Shown one piece after another: positions 53,022 to 61,911 of a stretch of 64,000 nt of DNA. This DNA is from Halorubellus litoreus. GTDB taxonomy: Archaea > Halobacteriota > Halobacteria > Halobacteriales > Natrialbaceae. Numbering within the stretch: position 1 is the first letter of the stretch; every line of letters begins with the position of its first letter. The notes beneath the pieces are model-generated. The model worked only from the letters and a program-made list of their open reading frames with translations. It ran no database searches and was not told the DNA's origin. The stretch is from the NCBI RefSeq assembly GCF_037081675.1, contig NZ_JAZAQL010000001.1:930001-994000 (forward strand), given 5' to 3'. The position numbers and the translations under genes were made by a program.

Positions 53022-53295
53022 TGGATATAAATCACCGACGTGCGCGTAAGTAACTGTTCCTTGTCCGCGAAACGGTCGCACGGCCACGCTCGCGGCCGTG
53101 TGCGCCACAGCGGGCGCTGTCGGAATCGACCGCAGCCATCGCGCGTAGTGGTGTCAGCAGCCACCACGTCCGTCCCGGTGTGGCTGTCGCTGTCGAGGAC
53201 GGGGACTCGAAGAAACGAGGTCGATTACAGCGTGGGTCGGGGCCGCGGGGAGGCGTCAGCGGGGGGCGTCAGCCGCGGGGGTCGCACGGCGTCGG

Positions 53296-53970
53296 TCACG
53301 CGTCGGCGTCGTCGCCGGCGAGGAACGAGACGACGGCGTTGACGAGGCCGTTCTCGTTCGCGTTCTCGCTCGCCTGCTCCTGACCGGTCGCGCTCGCGTT
53401 CGCACCCGCGTCAGCGTTCGCCTCGGCGTCCGCGTCAGCGTTCGCGCCTGCCTCGGCGTCAGCGTCGACCTTCGCGTCCGCGTCGGCGTCGGTGTCCGCA
53501 CTCGCGTTCGCCGCCTCGTCGTCGTCGCCGCCGACGACGCTGGAGAGGGCGTCACCGAGCGAGTCGTGCTCGCGCTCGCTCTCGTTCGCGCCGAACCAGT
53601 CCGCGATGGTGGACTGGACGGTCTTGGCGGTGTCGCTGGCCTGCTCGGGGAGCGACCGGTCGCTCGCGCCGTTCGCCGGGACGTCGACCGGCGCGTTCGC
53701 GCCCGGCTCGGCCTCGCTGTCGCCCTCGTCATCCTCGCGCTCCATCTCGTCCTCGTCGCTCTCGGCCGCGTCGTCGTCGTCAGCGCGGTCCGCGGGCGGC
53801 GCGTCGTCGCTCGCGCCCGCGCCGTCGGATTCGTTCGCGGCGTGATCGTCGCCCGGGAGGGCGTCGGCCGCGGTCTGTCCAGACGTCGATGCTGCCGGCG
53901 TGGCCGCGACCGCTCCCGCGCCCACGACGAGCACGGCGAGGACGGCCGCGACGAGTTGCGTCGATTTCAT
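53296..53970 (-). CDS. Secreted Asp/Ala-rich low-complexity protein
   Basis: A 224-residue protein. A signal peptide (MKSTQLVAAVLAVLVVGAGAVAA) is followed by an almost unbroken Asp/Glu/Ala/Ser/Asn tract, including dipeptide runs of Asp-Ala and Asn-Ala (about residues 155-195). There are two short amphipathic helices: TAKTVQSTIADWFG in the middle and LVNAVVSFLAG at the end. No domain is recognised. It may be a disordered surface or wall-associated protein. Repeat-driven slippage could vary its length. Confidence 0.65.
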   Translation of the reverse strand: MKSTQLVAAVLAVLVVGAGAVAATPAASTSGQTAADALPGDDHAANESDGAGASDDAPPADRADDDDAAESDEDEMEREDDEGDSEAEPGANAPVDVPANGASDRSLPEQASDTAKTVQSTIADWFGANESEREHDSLGDALSSVVGGDDDEAANASADTDADADAKVDADAEAGANADADAEANADAGANASATGQEQASENANENGLVNAVVSFLAGDDADA

Positions 53971-54233
53971 GGGTCGTTGCACTCGAAGCCAGTGCTCGGA
54001 GTCACTTGAAGGGGGAACGCCGTTCTGGACAGTTCGAGCGTTTCAGGCGCTCTGAACCGAGTTTCGGCGGTTCTGAACGACGTGAACGGGCGTGAACGAC
54101 GCGAGAACCGCGCGTCGTGAACGCGCCTGAAGCGAGTGAACGACGACCGCGACGAGCGAGCCACGGGGACCCGTGCGAGAGGATGCCGCGCGAACCACCA
54201 TTTATTACTCCACCAGCACTGTATCGACTCGTA

Positions 54234-55262
54234 ATGAGTACGCAGGAGACGGTGTACGCCATCGCGAGTGGGAAGGGTGGCGTCGGGAAGACGACGACGA
54301 CGGTGAACCTGGGCACGGCACTGGCTGGCGTCGGCAATCGCGTCGTCATCGTCGACGTGGACCTCGGCATGGCGAACCTCGCCGGGTTCGTGAGTCTCGA
54401 CGCAGGCGGGACGTCGCTGCACGACGTCCTCGGCGGGTCCGCGACCGTCGACCAGGCGACGTACGAGCTCGCGAACGGGATCTGGGCGATCCCGAGCGGC
54501 GTCGACCTCGACGGGTACGCGGACGTCGCGACAGAGGAACTGACGAGCGTCGTCGCGGACCTCCGCGAGCGCTTCGACTTCGTCCTCCTGGACGTCGGCG
54601 CGGGCGTGAGTCACGAGACGGTGCTCCCGCTCGGGCTCGCGGACGCGACGCTCCTGGTGTCGACGACGGAGCCGGCGGCGATACAGGACGCGACGAAGAC
54701 CGTCGACCTCGTCGGGCGCGCCGGCGGCACCGTCGGCGGGATGGTGGTGACGCGAACGCGCCCGAACGAGCCGGTTTCGCCCGAGGACGTCGCGGAGAAG
54801 GTCGGGACCGACCTCCTCGTTGCAGTACCCGAGGATCCGAAGGTCCGCGAGAGCGTGCACGCGGGGACGCCGCTGGTCGTGCACGAACCGAAGTCGCCGG
54901 CGGCGCAAGCGTACCGGTACCTCGCCGCGCGCCTGCTCGGGCAGGCTGACGACGACGACCGGCCGCAGTTCGGCGCGGAGAACGAGGGGACCGCGGCCGC
55001 GAGCGAGTCGGCTGGCACCGAGCGCGACGACGCGACCGACGACGGCGACGTGGCGTCGGCGGACGACGTGTCGAGCGCTATCAGCGAGGTGGACGCGGAG
55101 GACGGTGACGGCGACCGCGTCGACATCCCGGACGCGGACGCGGACTACGGCGCGCGGAGCGCGGCCGACGAGCACGTCGAGCGCGCGCTCGCCGACCGCG
55201 ACGGCGACGCGGAGCGCGCGGGCGAACCCGCGACCGACGGCGGTCGCGACGACGACCGCTGA
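54234..55262 (+). CDS. MinD/ParA-family ATPase with acidic tail
   Basis: A 342-residue P-loop ATPase. The deviant Walker A GKGGVGKT is at residues 13-20, with VDVDLGMANLAGF next and DFVLLDVGAG as Walker B. The ATPase domain ends near residue 240; the remaining 100 residues are an Asp/Glu/Ala-rich tail with no membrane-targeting amphipathic helix. Haloarchaea have several MinD homologues that position motility and division machinery. A catttattactc TATA box is about 30 bases upstream. A tiny membrane-protein gene follows. Confidence 0.88.
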   Translation: MSTQETVYAIASGKGGVGKTTTTVNLGTALAGVGNRVVIVDVDLGMANLAGFVSLDAGGTSLHDVLGGSATVDQATYELANGIWAIPSGVDLDGYADVATEELTSVVADLRERFDFVLLDVGAGVSHETVLPLGLADATLLVSTTEPAAIQDATKTVDLVGRAGGTVGGMVVTRTRPNEPVSPEDVAEKVGTDLLVAVPEDPKVRESVHAGTPLVVHEPKSPAAQAYRYLAARLLGQADDDDRPQFGAENEGTAAASESAGTERDDATDDGDVASADDVSSAISEVDAEDGDGDRVDIPDADADYGARSAADEHVERALADRDGDAERAGEPATDGGRDDDR

Positions 55263-55381
55263 CGTCGGTCGCGCGCCACTGCAGGTCCGGCCGCACGCAC
55301 CCGACCGGCGACCGGACTGGGTCGTTCCACGGCGCTCTCGAACGGAAACGGCTTTCCCGTCCGACGTTCCAACGACCGTAC

Positions 55382-55525
55382 ATGGCTGACGACAACTCGA
55401 TTCCGCTCTCGTGGATACTGCTCTTCCTGGTGCTCGTTCTCGGCGTCGGCGCCGGCGCCGTCATCTTCGTCGGCGGGAGCATCATGGCCAGCGGCGGCGT
55501 CATCGCGCTCCCGCTACTCGGCTAA
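55382..55525 (+). CDS. 47-residue single-helix membrane protein
   Basis: A short ORF: MADDNSIPLSWILLFLVLVL, then a Gly/Ala-rich hydrophobic stretch ending LPLLG. One or two membrane passes are likely. It begins with ATG and has haloarchaeal codon use. It follows the MinD-like gene on the same strand, so it could be a membrane partner, but the 119-base gap allows a separate promoter. Unknown function. Confidence 0.6.
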   Translation: MADDNSIPLSWILLFLVLVLGVGAGAVIFVGGSIMASGGVIALPLLG

Positions 55526-55662
55526 GCGCTCCCGCGACGTCGGCGTCGATGGACGCAGGTGGGGCGTCGAGAGCGCGTCGTGTCGACATCCGGGAGCGGT
55601 CGCCACGCCGGACGGTCGAACGAACGGGGGAGAGAATCGAGAAGGGTCGCGTCGCCAGTTGC

Positions 55663-57414
55663 TTACATCGAGTCGGGTGCGGCGACGCCGAGGAGCGCGA
55701 GTGCGTTCGCGATCGTGTTGCGGGCGGCGGCGACGAGCGCGACGCGTGCCGCGCGCAGCTCGGGGTCGTCCTCGCTGAGGACGGGGCATTCGCGGTAGAA
55801 GCCGTTGAACGTCTCCGCGAACTCGCGCGTGTACGTCGCGACGTTGTGCGGTTCCAGTGCGTCCGCCGACGCTTCGACGACCGCGGGGAACCGCGCGATC
55901 GTCCGCAGGAGGTCGCGAGCGGCCTCGTGTTCGAGCGCGCTCGCGTCGAACTCGGGTACCTCGTCGACCTCGTCCAGGATGCCGCAGGTGCGAGCGTGGA
56001 CGTACTGGACGTACGGCGCGCTCTGCGCTTCGAAGTCGAGCGCGCGGTCCCACTCGAACGTGATGGTCTTCGTGAGTTGCTTCGAGATGATGTCGTACCG
56101 GACCGCGCCGATACCGACCTGATGGGCGATGCGGTCGACGTCCTCGTCGGTGAGGTCGTCGTCGCGGATGCGGTCCTCCATGCGGTCCTCGACCTCTCCG
56201 CGCGCACGGTCGACGGCCTCGTCGAGCAGGTCGTCGAGGTCGACGCCGGTGCCTTCGCGCGTCGACATCCCGAGCCCGCCGGGGAGGTTCACCCACGAGA
56301 AGATGACGTTCTCCAGCTGGCTCGTGTCGTTCCCGAGCAGGTCGAGCGTCGTCTGGAGTTGCTCGGCCTGGAGCTTGTGGTCCTCGCCGAGAACGGTGAC
56401 GGCGCGGTCGTACTCCTCGAACTTCCACTCGTGGTGCGCGAGGTCCCGGGTCGTGTAGAGGCTCGTGTCGTCCGACCGCAGGAACACCATGTTCTTCTCG
56501 ATGCCGTGCGGCGAGAGGTCGAGCTGCCAGGCGTCCTCCTCGTAGACCGCTTCGTCGAGTTCCTTGAGGCGCGCGACCAGGTCGTCCGTGGAGCCGTCGA
56601 ACATGAACCGCGACTCCTTGACGAACTCGTCGAACTCCGCGGGCAGGCGCGCGAGGCACTCGCGCATCCCCGACAGCACCTGGTCGACGACCTCGGTGAC
56701 GCGCTCGTGGACGTCCTCGTCGCCCGCCTCCAGGCCCTGCATGATCGCCTGGATCTCCGCTTCGGCTTCCTCGACCTCGTCGGCGGGACCGTCTTCGAGG
56801 AACGCGTTCCCCTTCCGGTAGTACCGGACGAGGTCGTACTCGATGCGGTCGCGCTCGGGCTCGCTGTCGAGATCTTCCTCGTCGAAGTGCTCGTACGCCC
56901 ACGTGAACACCGCCATCTGGCGGCCGGCGTCGTTCACGTAGTAGTGCCGGTCGACGTCGTACCCCGCGAAGTCGAGGACGTTCGCGACCGCGTCCCCGAC
57001 GATGGGGTTGCGGGCGCGCCCGACGTGCACGGGCCCGGTCGGGTTCGCGCTCGTGTGCTCGACGACCGCGGACTCGCCGGTGTCCGGCAGGCGCCCGTAG
57101 TCGTCGCGCTGGCCGGCGTCGAGCGTCCCCGCGTAGTACGCGTCGCTCGGCAGGAAGTTCACGTACGGCCCCTGGGTCGTGATATCGGCGACGTACTCGA
57201 TGTCGTCCGCGTCGAGGGCGTCCGCGACCTCCGCGGCGACCTGCGGCGGCGGCGCACCGGCCTCGCTCGCCAGTCGGAACGCGACGCTCGAGGCGAGGAC
57301 GGCGTCGACGTCTTCCGGCGGTTCCTCGATACCGAGGTCGTCGGTCGGATAGTCGAGGGCGGCGAGCGCGTCCGCGAGCGCGTCCTCGACGGCCGACCGG
57401 AGTGTCAGGAACAT
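55663..57414 (-). CDS. argS: Arginyl-tRNA synthetase
   Basis: A 583-residue class I aminoacyl-tRNA synthetase. The HIGH-type motif is HVGR at 130-133 (ANPTGPVHVGRARN). WVNLPGGLGMSTREG is the KMSKS region in the degenerate form usual for ArgRS. The C-terminal anticodon-binding domain (APYVQYVHAR onward) and the N-terminal Add-1 domain are complete. The ATG at 57414 is chosen over an upstream GTG at 57420. Confidence 0.95.
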   Translation of the reverse strand: MFLTLRSAVEDALADALAALDYPTDDLGIEEPPEDVDAVLASSVAFRLASEAGAPPPQVAAEVADALDADDIEYVADITTQGPYVNFLPSDAYYAGTLDAGQRDDYGRLPDTGESAVVEHTSANPTGPVHVGRARNPIVGDAVANVLDFAGYDVDRHYYVNDAGRQMAVFTWAYEHFDEEDLDSEPERDRIEYDLVRYYRKGNAFLEDGPADEVEEAEAEIQAIMQGLEAGDEDVHERVTEVVDQVLSGMRECLARLPAEFDEFVKESRFMFDGSTDDLVARLKELDEAVYEEDAWQLDLSPHGIEKNMVFLRSDDTSLYTTRDLAHHEWKFEEYDRAVTVLGEDHKLQAEQLQTTLDLLGNDTSQLENVIFSWVNLPGGLGMSTREGTGVDLDDLLDEAVDRARGEVEDRMEDRIRDDDLTDEDVDRIAHQVGIGAVRYDIISKQLTKTITFEWDRALDFEAQSAPYVQYVHARTCGILDEVDEVPEFDASALEHEAARDLLRTIARFPAVVEASADALEPHNVATYTREFAETFNGFYRECPVLSEDDPELRAARVALVAAARNTIANALALLGVAAPDSM

Positions 57415-58189
57415 ACCCACCGGTTCCCCGCCGTCGCCTAAAGGGGTTACTGAACGGCTTGCACGCCCGCTCGCGGGAGCCGGGCGTCGGTTCCGCGCAT
57501 CCGGGTTCGGCGTCTCCCTGTCGGCCCCCTTTCACTCGACGCTCTCCGCCCCGTCGATTCCCGTGCGCCGGACGCTCTCCGCCCCGTCGATTCCCGTGCG
57601 CCGGACGCTCTCCGCCCCGTCGATTCCCGTGCACTCGTGATCCACGGTATCTGGATCGGCGGTGTCGTTCGGGCCGGGTGTCGGGGGCGTCGTGTCGTTG
57701 ATGGGCGCGCTCGTGCATTCGTGGGTTCTCTGCCGCGTCCGACCGACGCCTCCTCGGTTCTCCCTGCGGCGAGCGCGTCGACGTCGGTGGCCGGGAGGGA
57801 CGTGTGGGCGAACGACCGCCACCGACGTTGTGAGAGGAGTTCGATCGGATAGGTTGGTGAGCTCAACGGGTCGTAATCGCCCGTGTCGGTCCGCATTCGG
57901 CCGACAGTAGTACCACGGTTGTTCCGAACAGCGCGACGGTGCGCGCCATCGGCGGTCGCGGACAGTGCCGTCGAGGACGTCGCGTAGACGCCTTTTCGTG
58001 GCGGGGTTCGCCCGTCGTCCGACGGTTCCCTGACGGGGATTGGATGGTAATTATCCCATACTCGTCGCGAAGTCTTTTCAGGCAGCACTATCTGGCTGGA
58101 ATTTTTCGAAACCCGACAGGGCATGTGTGGTAAAGTCACACAATTAAGCAGTGCCGGGGATACTGTGTGTTCGTCCGGGGGGACATCCG
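57415..58189. other. Intergenic region, 775 bases, with tandem repeat and possible small ORF
   Basis: The longest gap in the window. It contains the 33-base tandem repeat at 57538-57632. A minus-strand frame (57532-57822) runs through it: Arg-rich at the start, then acidic and repetitive (THECTSAPINDTTPP, later TGIDGAESVRR repeated). A GTG start within it would give a 37-residue repeat peptide. The A/T-richer 58040-58150 portion is probably the promoter of the next gene. No RNA gene is recognised. Confidence 0.4.
57538..57632. repeat. 33-base (11-codon) tandem repeat, three copies
   Basis: The unit gacgctctccgccccgtcga followed by ttcccgtgcgccg occurs at 57538-57570, 57571-57603 and 57604-57632 (last four bases differ). 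Period 33 keeps frame; on the minus strand it reads GIDGAESVRRT repeatedly. There is no spacer between copies. Confidence 0.95.
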
Positions 58190-58804
58190 ATGAGCAAAGC
58201 ACAATCGAAAGGGGGAGTCGATACCGCCACGTCGTCCGACGGCACGGGAGCGGACGTGGACGGCAGCACGACCGATAGCGCGGGGACACCGACGGACGAC
58301 GAGGTGTTCGAGTTACTGGCGAACCAGCGTCGACGGTTCGTCCTTCACTACTTGCGGCGACGACCCGACGAGTGCGTGTCGCTGTCGACGCTCTCGGAGG
58401 CCGTCGCCGGCTGGGAGCACGGCGTCGACCCGGCGGAGCTCGACTACCGGGAGCGTAAGAGCGTCCGGAACTCGCTCCACCAGTTCCATCTCCCGAAGCT
58501 CGACGACGCCGGTATCGTCGCGTACGACGACGACGGCGACGAGATATCGCTCCGCGACCCCGTCGTCGTGGACGCGTACCACGCGGTCGCGGGCGCCGAC
58601 GACGCGGTCCCGTGGACGGCGTACGTGGTCGGTGCGGGCGCTGGCGCGGTCGGCGTGCTCGTGCTCGCCGCGACCGGCGTCGTCGAAGGGGTCGTCGCCT
58701 GGGTGCTCGCGGTGCTCGCGGCGGTCGCGGTCACGGCGGTGCACTATCACGGGCGAAGAACGGGACGGGACGTCGACGGGCCGCCGCCGGAGTGCGGAGA
58801 GTAA
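58190..58804 (+). CDS. Membrane-associated winged-HTH protein
   Basis: A 204-residue protein. A low-complexity leader (about 1-35) precedes a winged HTH (DDEVFELLANQRRRFVLHYL, about 37-125) of the type found in many haloarchaeal regulators. Two C-terminal membrane helices (TAYVVGAGAGAVGVLVLAAT and VVAWVLAVLAAVAVTAVHYH) follow. It would hold DNA or a partner at the membrane. Start ATG at 58190; the in-frame extension upstream is not supported. Confidence 0.78.
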   Translation: MSKAQSKGGVDTATSSDGTGADVDGSTTDSAGTPTDDEVFELLANQRRRFVLHYLRRRPDECVSLSTLSEAVAGWEHGVDPAELDYRERKSVRNSLHQFHLPKLDDAGIVAYDDDGDEISLRDPVVVDAYHAVAGADDAVPWTAYVVGAGAGAVGVLVLAATGVVEGVVAWVLAVLAAVAVTAVHYHGRRTGRDVDGPPPECGE

Positions 58805-58816
58805 TCGCTCGTCAGT

Positions 58817-58894
58817 CGATCCGGCTGTCGGGGTCGGTCATCACGCGATCCGGCTGTCGGGGTCGGTCATCACGCGATCCGGCTGTCGGGGTCG
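58817..58894. repeat. 29-base tandem repeat duplicating the end of the protease gene
   Basis: The unit cgatccggctgtcggggtcg followed by gtcatcacg begins at 58817, 58846 and 58875 (last copy partial). The third copy lies inside the protease gene and encodes its last residues (DPDSRIA) and, with its border, the stop. The other two repeat that sequence outside the gene. Confidence 0.93.
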
Positions 58895-60051
58895 TTCGCG
58901 GGTTCGGTCGTCGACCCGGTGAGCCGGCCGCTCTCCTGGATGACGTTGAACGCGGTGACCAGGTCGGTTCGGGAGACGAGGCCGACGAGGTCGTCGTCCT
59001 CGATGACGAGGAGTCGGCCGACGTTGCTGCCCTGGATCTCCTGGAGGGCGTCCATCGCCGCGGCGTTCGGTTCGATGGTCTTCAGTTCGGTCGTCATGAC
59101 GTCACCGACGGTGTACGCGTCGCGCTCGACGGGTTTGACGTCCTTCGCGTCCGCGAGCGTGACGACGCCGACGAGCGTGCCGTCGTCGAGAACCGGATAG
59201 CCGGTGTGGCGTTCGCGGAACATGCGTTCGACGAGTTCCGCGACGCTCGTCTCCGGCGTCACGGTGTGGAGGTGTTCGCGCGTGGTCATCACGTCCGCGA
59301 CGGTGACGCCGTTGAATACCGCCTTCATCACGACCTGCTGGCTCTCGCCGCTCGCGCCGATGTAGATGAAGAACGCGATCCCGATCATGAGGAGCTGCGT
59401 CGTCAGGAGCCCGAACAGGCCCAGCAGGACGGCGAAGCCCTTCCCGACGCTCGCCGCGATCTGGGTTGCCTTGGCGTACGGGCGGTTCCGCGCGAGGAGT
59501 GCGCGGAGGACGCGCCCGCCGTCCATCGGGAACCCGGGGAGCATGTTGAACACGGCGAGCGCGACGTTCATCACGGCGAGGTACGCGACGACGAACGCGA
59601 CCGCTGCGAGGCTCTCGGGGACGAGGAACGCGACGGCGACGTACGCGAGCGCGCCGAGCGCGACCGAGACCGCTGGGCCGGCGATGGCGACCGCGAGTTC
59701 TTGCTTCCAGTCCTCGGGCATCTCCGAGAGCGCGGCGATACCACCGAAGATCCAGAGCGTGATGGAGTCGATGGTGTACCCGTACCGCATCGCGGTCAGC
59801 GAGTGCCCGAGTTCGTGGAGGACGACGCTCGCGAACAGCCCGATGGCGGCGGCGCTCCCGACGAGCCAGCGGACGTTCTGGCCCTCCAGCGCGCCGGCGT
59901 CGATGGCGACCCGCGGGAGCTGGTTGACGAGTTCGACGGTGCTCGCGACCTGGCCGGCGATGAGGTACGCGAACAGCGGGAGGACGAGGAGGAAGGTCAC
60001 GTCCAACTTGATCGGGATGCCGAACAGCGACCCGATGCGGTAGCTTCGCAT
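58870..60051 (-). CDS. Site-2 protease family protein with CBS pair
   Basis: A 393-residue membrane metalloprotease. The zinc site HELGH is at 79-83, and the second motif NMLPGFPMDGGR (near residue 190) supplies the Asp ligand. About six helices are followed by two C-terminal CBS domains (VADVMTTREHLHTVTPE and VGDVMTTELKTIEPN). This is the rhomboid-independent S2P subgroup that may sense adenine nucleotides through CBS. The ATG at 60051 gives the family start MRSYRIGSLFGIPI. Confidence 0.92.
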   Translation of the reverse strand: MRSYRIGSLFGIPIKLDVTFLLVLPLFAYLIAGQVASTVELVNQLPRVAIDAGALEGQNVRWLVGSAAAIGLFASVVLHELGHSLTAMRYGYTIDSITLWIFGGIAALSEMPEDWKQELAVAIAGPAVSVALGALAYVAVAFLVPESLAAVAFVVAYLAVMNVALAVFNMLPGFPMDGGRVLRALLARNRPYAKATQIAASVGKGFAVLLGLFGLLTTQLLMIGIAFFIYIGASGESQQVVMKAVFNGVTVADVMTTREHLHTVTPETSVAELVERMFRERHTGYPVLDDGTLVGVVTLADAKDVKPVERDAYTVGDVMTTELKTIEPNAAAMDALQEIQGSNVGRLLVIEDDDLVGLVSRTDLVTAFNVIQESGRLTGSTTEPANDPDSRIA

Positions 60052-60165
60052 ACGCACACGTAGCGGTGGAAGGGGCTTAAATCGCCGGCCACGCTGGCAC
60101 GGTCGGCGCGCAAGCGCCGTCCTCGACGACGCGGTTTGAAGTACGGTCGTGGCGAACGGTCGACC

Positions 60166-60546
60166 ATGAGCGAGAGCGACGCGGCGACACCGGTGATTCG
60201 ACGCGGCGAGGACGTCGAGTACGAGGCGGTGGATGCGGCCGATGGCCTGGAGAAGGGCGTGCTCGTGGACGAGAGCGATGGTGCGCCGAACTTCGCGATG
60301 CGGCGGTTCACGCTCGCGCCCGGGAGCGAGGTGCCGGAGCACACGAACGCGGTCGAGCACGAGCAGTACGTCCTCGAGGGCGAGTACGTCGTGGGCATCG
60401 ACGACGAGGAGTACGAGGTCAGCGCTGGGGATTCGCTCCTCATCCCGGCGGGGACCGTGCACTGGTATCGGAACGAGAGCGACGAGCCGGGGGCGTTCAT
60501 CTGTGTCGTCCCGAACGGCGACGACACCATCGAACTCGTCGAGTAG
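60166..60546 (+). CDS. Single-domain cupin
   Basis: A 126-residue cupin. The first metal motif is in PEHTNAVEHEQYVLEGEYV (His, His, Glu) and the second in AGDSLLIPAGTVHWYRN (His). This fold binds a metal and many small substrates; it could be an isomerase, dioxygenase or sensor. It stands alone, divergent from the S2P gene. Substrate unknown. Confidence 0.87.
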   Translation: MSESDAATPVIRRGEDVEYEAVDAADGLEKGVLVDESDGAPNFAMRRFTLAPGSEVPEHTNAVEHEQYVLEGEYVVGIDDEEYEVSAGDSLLIPAGTVHWYRNESDEPGAFICVVPNGDDTIELVE

Positions 60547-60603
60547 GAGCGGGTGCGGTCCGGTTGGCGTGGGTTGCGGTTGCGACCGGCACCCTTTTGT
60601 TTC

Positions 60604-60619
60604 TTTAGGCCAGCCTAAA
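60604..60619. promoter_or_regulatory. DtxR/IdeR-type palindrome
   Basis: tttaggc-ca-gcctaaa is a perfect 7-base inverted repeat with a two-base centre. It contains TTAGG and CCTAA, the half-sites of DtxR/IdeR/SirR-family iron or manganese regulators. It lies 5-20 bases before the ATG at 60624 and downstream of a cttttgttt TATA-like box (about 60593-60601). That is where a bound repressor would block initiation. Confidence 0.6.
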
Positions 60620-60623
60620 TCGT

Positions 60624-60746
60624 ATGGACGAGCGAGACGTTCCCGGCACGACGCGCGCCCGAACCAGCCTCGCGCTCTTCGCGGCAATCTTCGGGTTCGG
60701 CGACCGCAGTGGCGACGTGCGAGCGGACGGCGGCGAACGCGACTGA
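60624..60746 (+). CDS. 40-residue small protein behind a DtxR-type operator
   Basis: A small ORF starting MDERDVPGTTRARTSLALFA, with a short hydrophobic stretch (SLALFAAIFGFG) and a charged tail ending GGERD. It has a TATA-like box and a metal-regulator palindrome immediately upstream, which is better promoter support than most short ORFs have. It may be an iron-responsive small protein. It is not recognised. Confidence 0.55.
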   Translation: MDERDVPGTTRARTSLALFAAIFGFGDRSGDVRADGGERD

Positions 60747-60768
60747 CGGCCGCCGTCGGCGGTCGCGG

Positions 60769-61782
60769 TCAGGGGTCGAGGTAGAGGTTGAACACGTACC
60801 AGTCGCCGTCGTAGGACGCGACCGCGCCCCTGAAGTCGACGCGCTCGTCGTACTCGTCGGCCGGCCGCAGGTCGTCGGCGATACCGAGGTCGTCGAGGAC
60901 CGTCGAGAGCGCGTCCGAGACCGGTGGCTCCTCCTCGTACCGCTGGCCGGATTCCTCGTCGACGGCCGCGTCGAGAACCTCGCGAACGGCGTCCGAGGGG
61001 TCCTCGAACCGGGCGTCGGGGACGGTCTCCTCGACGTGGACCTCGAGTTCGCTCCGCGTCGACGCGACGCGCTCGACCGCGAACGTGCGCTCAGGGACCG
61101 ACACCGTCCGCTGCTCGGCGACGACGCGATAGTAGTCGTCGTAGTAGTCCACGTACTCGAACGGCGGGTCCGGAACCAGGTCGCTCTCCTCGACGGACAC
61201 GTCCCGATGGTACTGGACGGGGCGGAGGCCGTCGACATCGGGTTCCCCGAGGAACCCGTCGTTGCCGGCGTAGACGGCGTCGAGCGCGGCCTGGAGTATC
61301 TCGCGGTCGCGCTCCGATAGCGAGTCGAACGGCTCGCTTCGGACCGTCGCGTCGCTCGGCGGGTCCTCGTCGGTGCGCTCGACCGCGAACAGCCAGCGGT
61401 CGCGGTCGACCTGACGCGTCCGCTCGACCGTGACCGCGTGGAACGCGCCCTCGTGCTGGAGGAAGGTCGGTCGCAGCCGGACGTCGTCGCCCCACTCGTC
61501 CGGTTCGACGAGCGGCCACTGGACCGCGGTGACGCGCCCGGTCCCGAACAGTTCGTCGAGCCAGTCGCGCTTGGTCGCGGCGTCGTAGTCGAGGCGGGTG
61601 CTCGCGCGGACCGCCGTCGGGTCGGCGACCAGGAGGTGGCTCGCGAGCGAGCCGTCGACGTCGTCGGCGTGCAACACGTACCTGTCGCCTGCGCCGATGC
61701 TCACGCACCCGGCGCCAGCGGTCGCGCTGGCGCCGGCGAGCGCGCCGGCCGAACGGAGGAGGGCGCGTCGAGAGGACGGCAT
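60769..61782 (-). CDS. Tat-type lipoprotein of unknown function
   Basis: A 337-residue exported protein. The N-terminus has SSRRALLRSAG (twin-arginine) and a lipobox-like TAGAGC with Cys26. The mature part is acidic and Tyr-rich (YVDYYDDYYRVVAEQRTV), with no known domain. It appears to contain repeated alpha/beta elements ending in YDGDWYVFNLYLDP. The start at 61782 gives a proper signal. Not recognised. Confidence 0.75.
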   Translation of the reverse strand: MPSSRRALLRSAGALAGASATAGAGCVSIGAGDRYVLHADDVDGSLASHLLVADPTAVRASTRLDYDAATKRDWLDELFGTGRVTAVQWPLVEPDEWGDDVRLRPTFLQHEGAFHAVTVERTRQVDRDRWLFAVERTDEDPPSDATVRSEPFDSLSERDREILQAALDAVYAGNDGFLGEPDVDGLRPVQYHRDVSVEESDLVPDPPFEYVDYYDDYYRVVAEQRTVSVPERTFAVERVASTRSELEVHVEETVPDARFEDPSDAVREVLDAAVDEESGQRYEEEPPVSDALSTVLDDLGIADDLRPADEYDERVDFRGAVASYDGDWYVFNLYLDP

Positions 61783-61911
61783 GAGTCGTCCGGAACGTGC
61801 CAGCAAACTGGTATACGTCTTGTGTTCGCTGGCGCGTCGACCCACGGAGACACTGGTGGGCGCTAGCGTGACTCCGAGAACCTGAAATACCCGGGTCAAG
61901 TAGAGTCTCGC

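Noticed and set aside
57538..58894. CRISPR array
   Set aside because: The repeats at 57.5 and 58.8 kb are head-to-tail without spacers, and no cas genes are present.
58870..60687. S2P gene extended to 60687
   Set aside because: The extra 212 residues are antisense to the cupin and lack any membrane or domain feature; MRSYRIGSLFG at 60051 is the family start.
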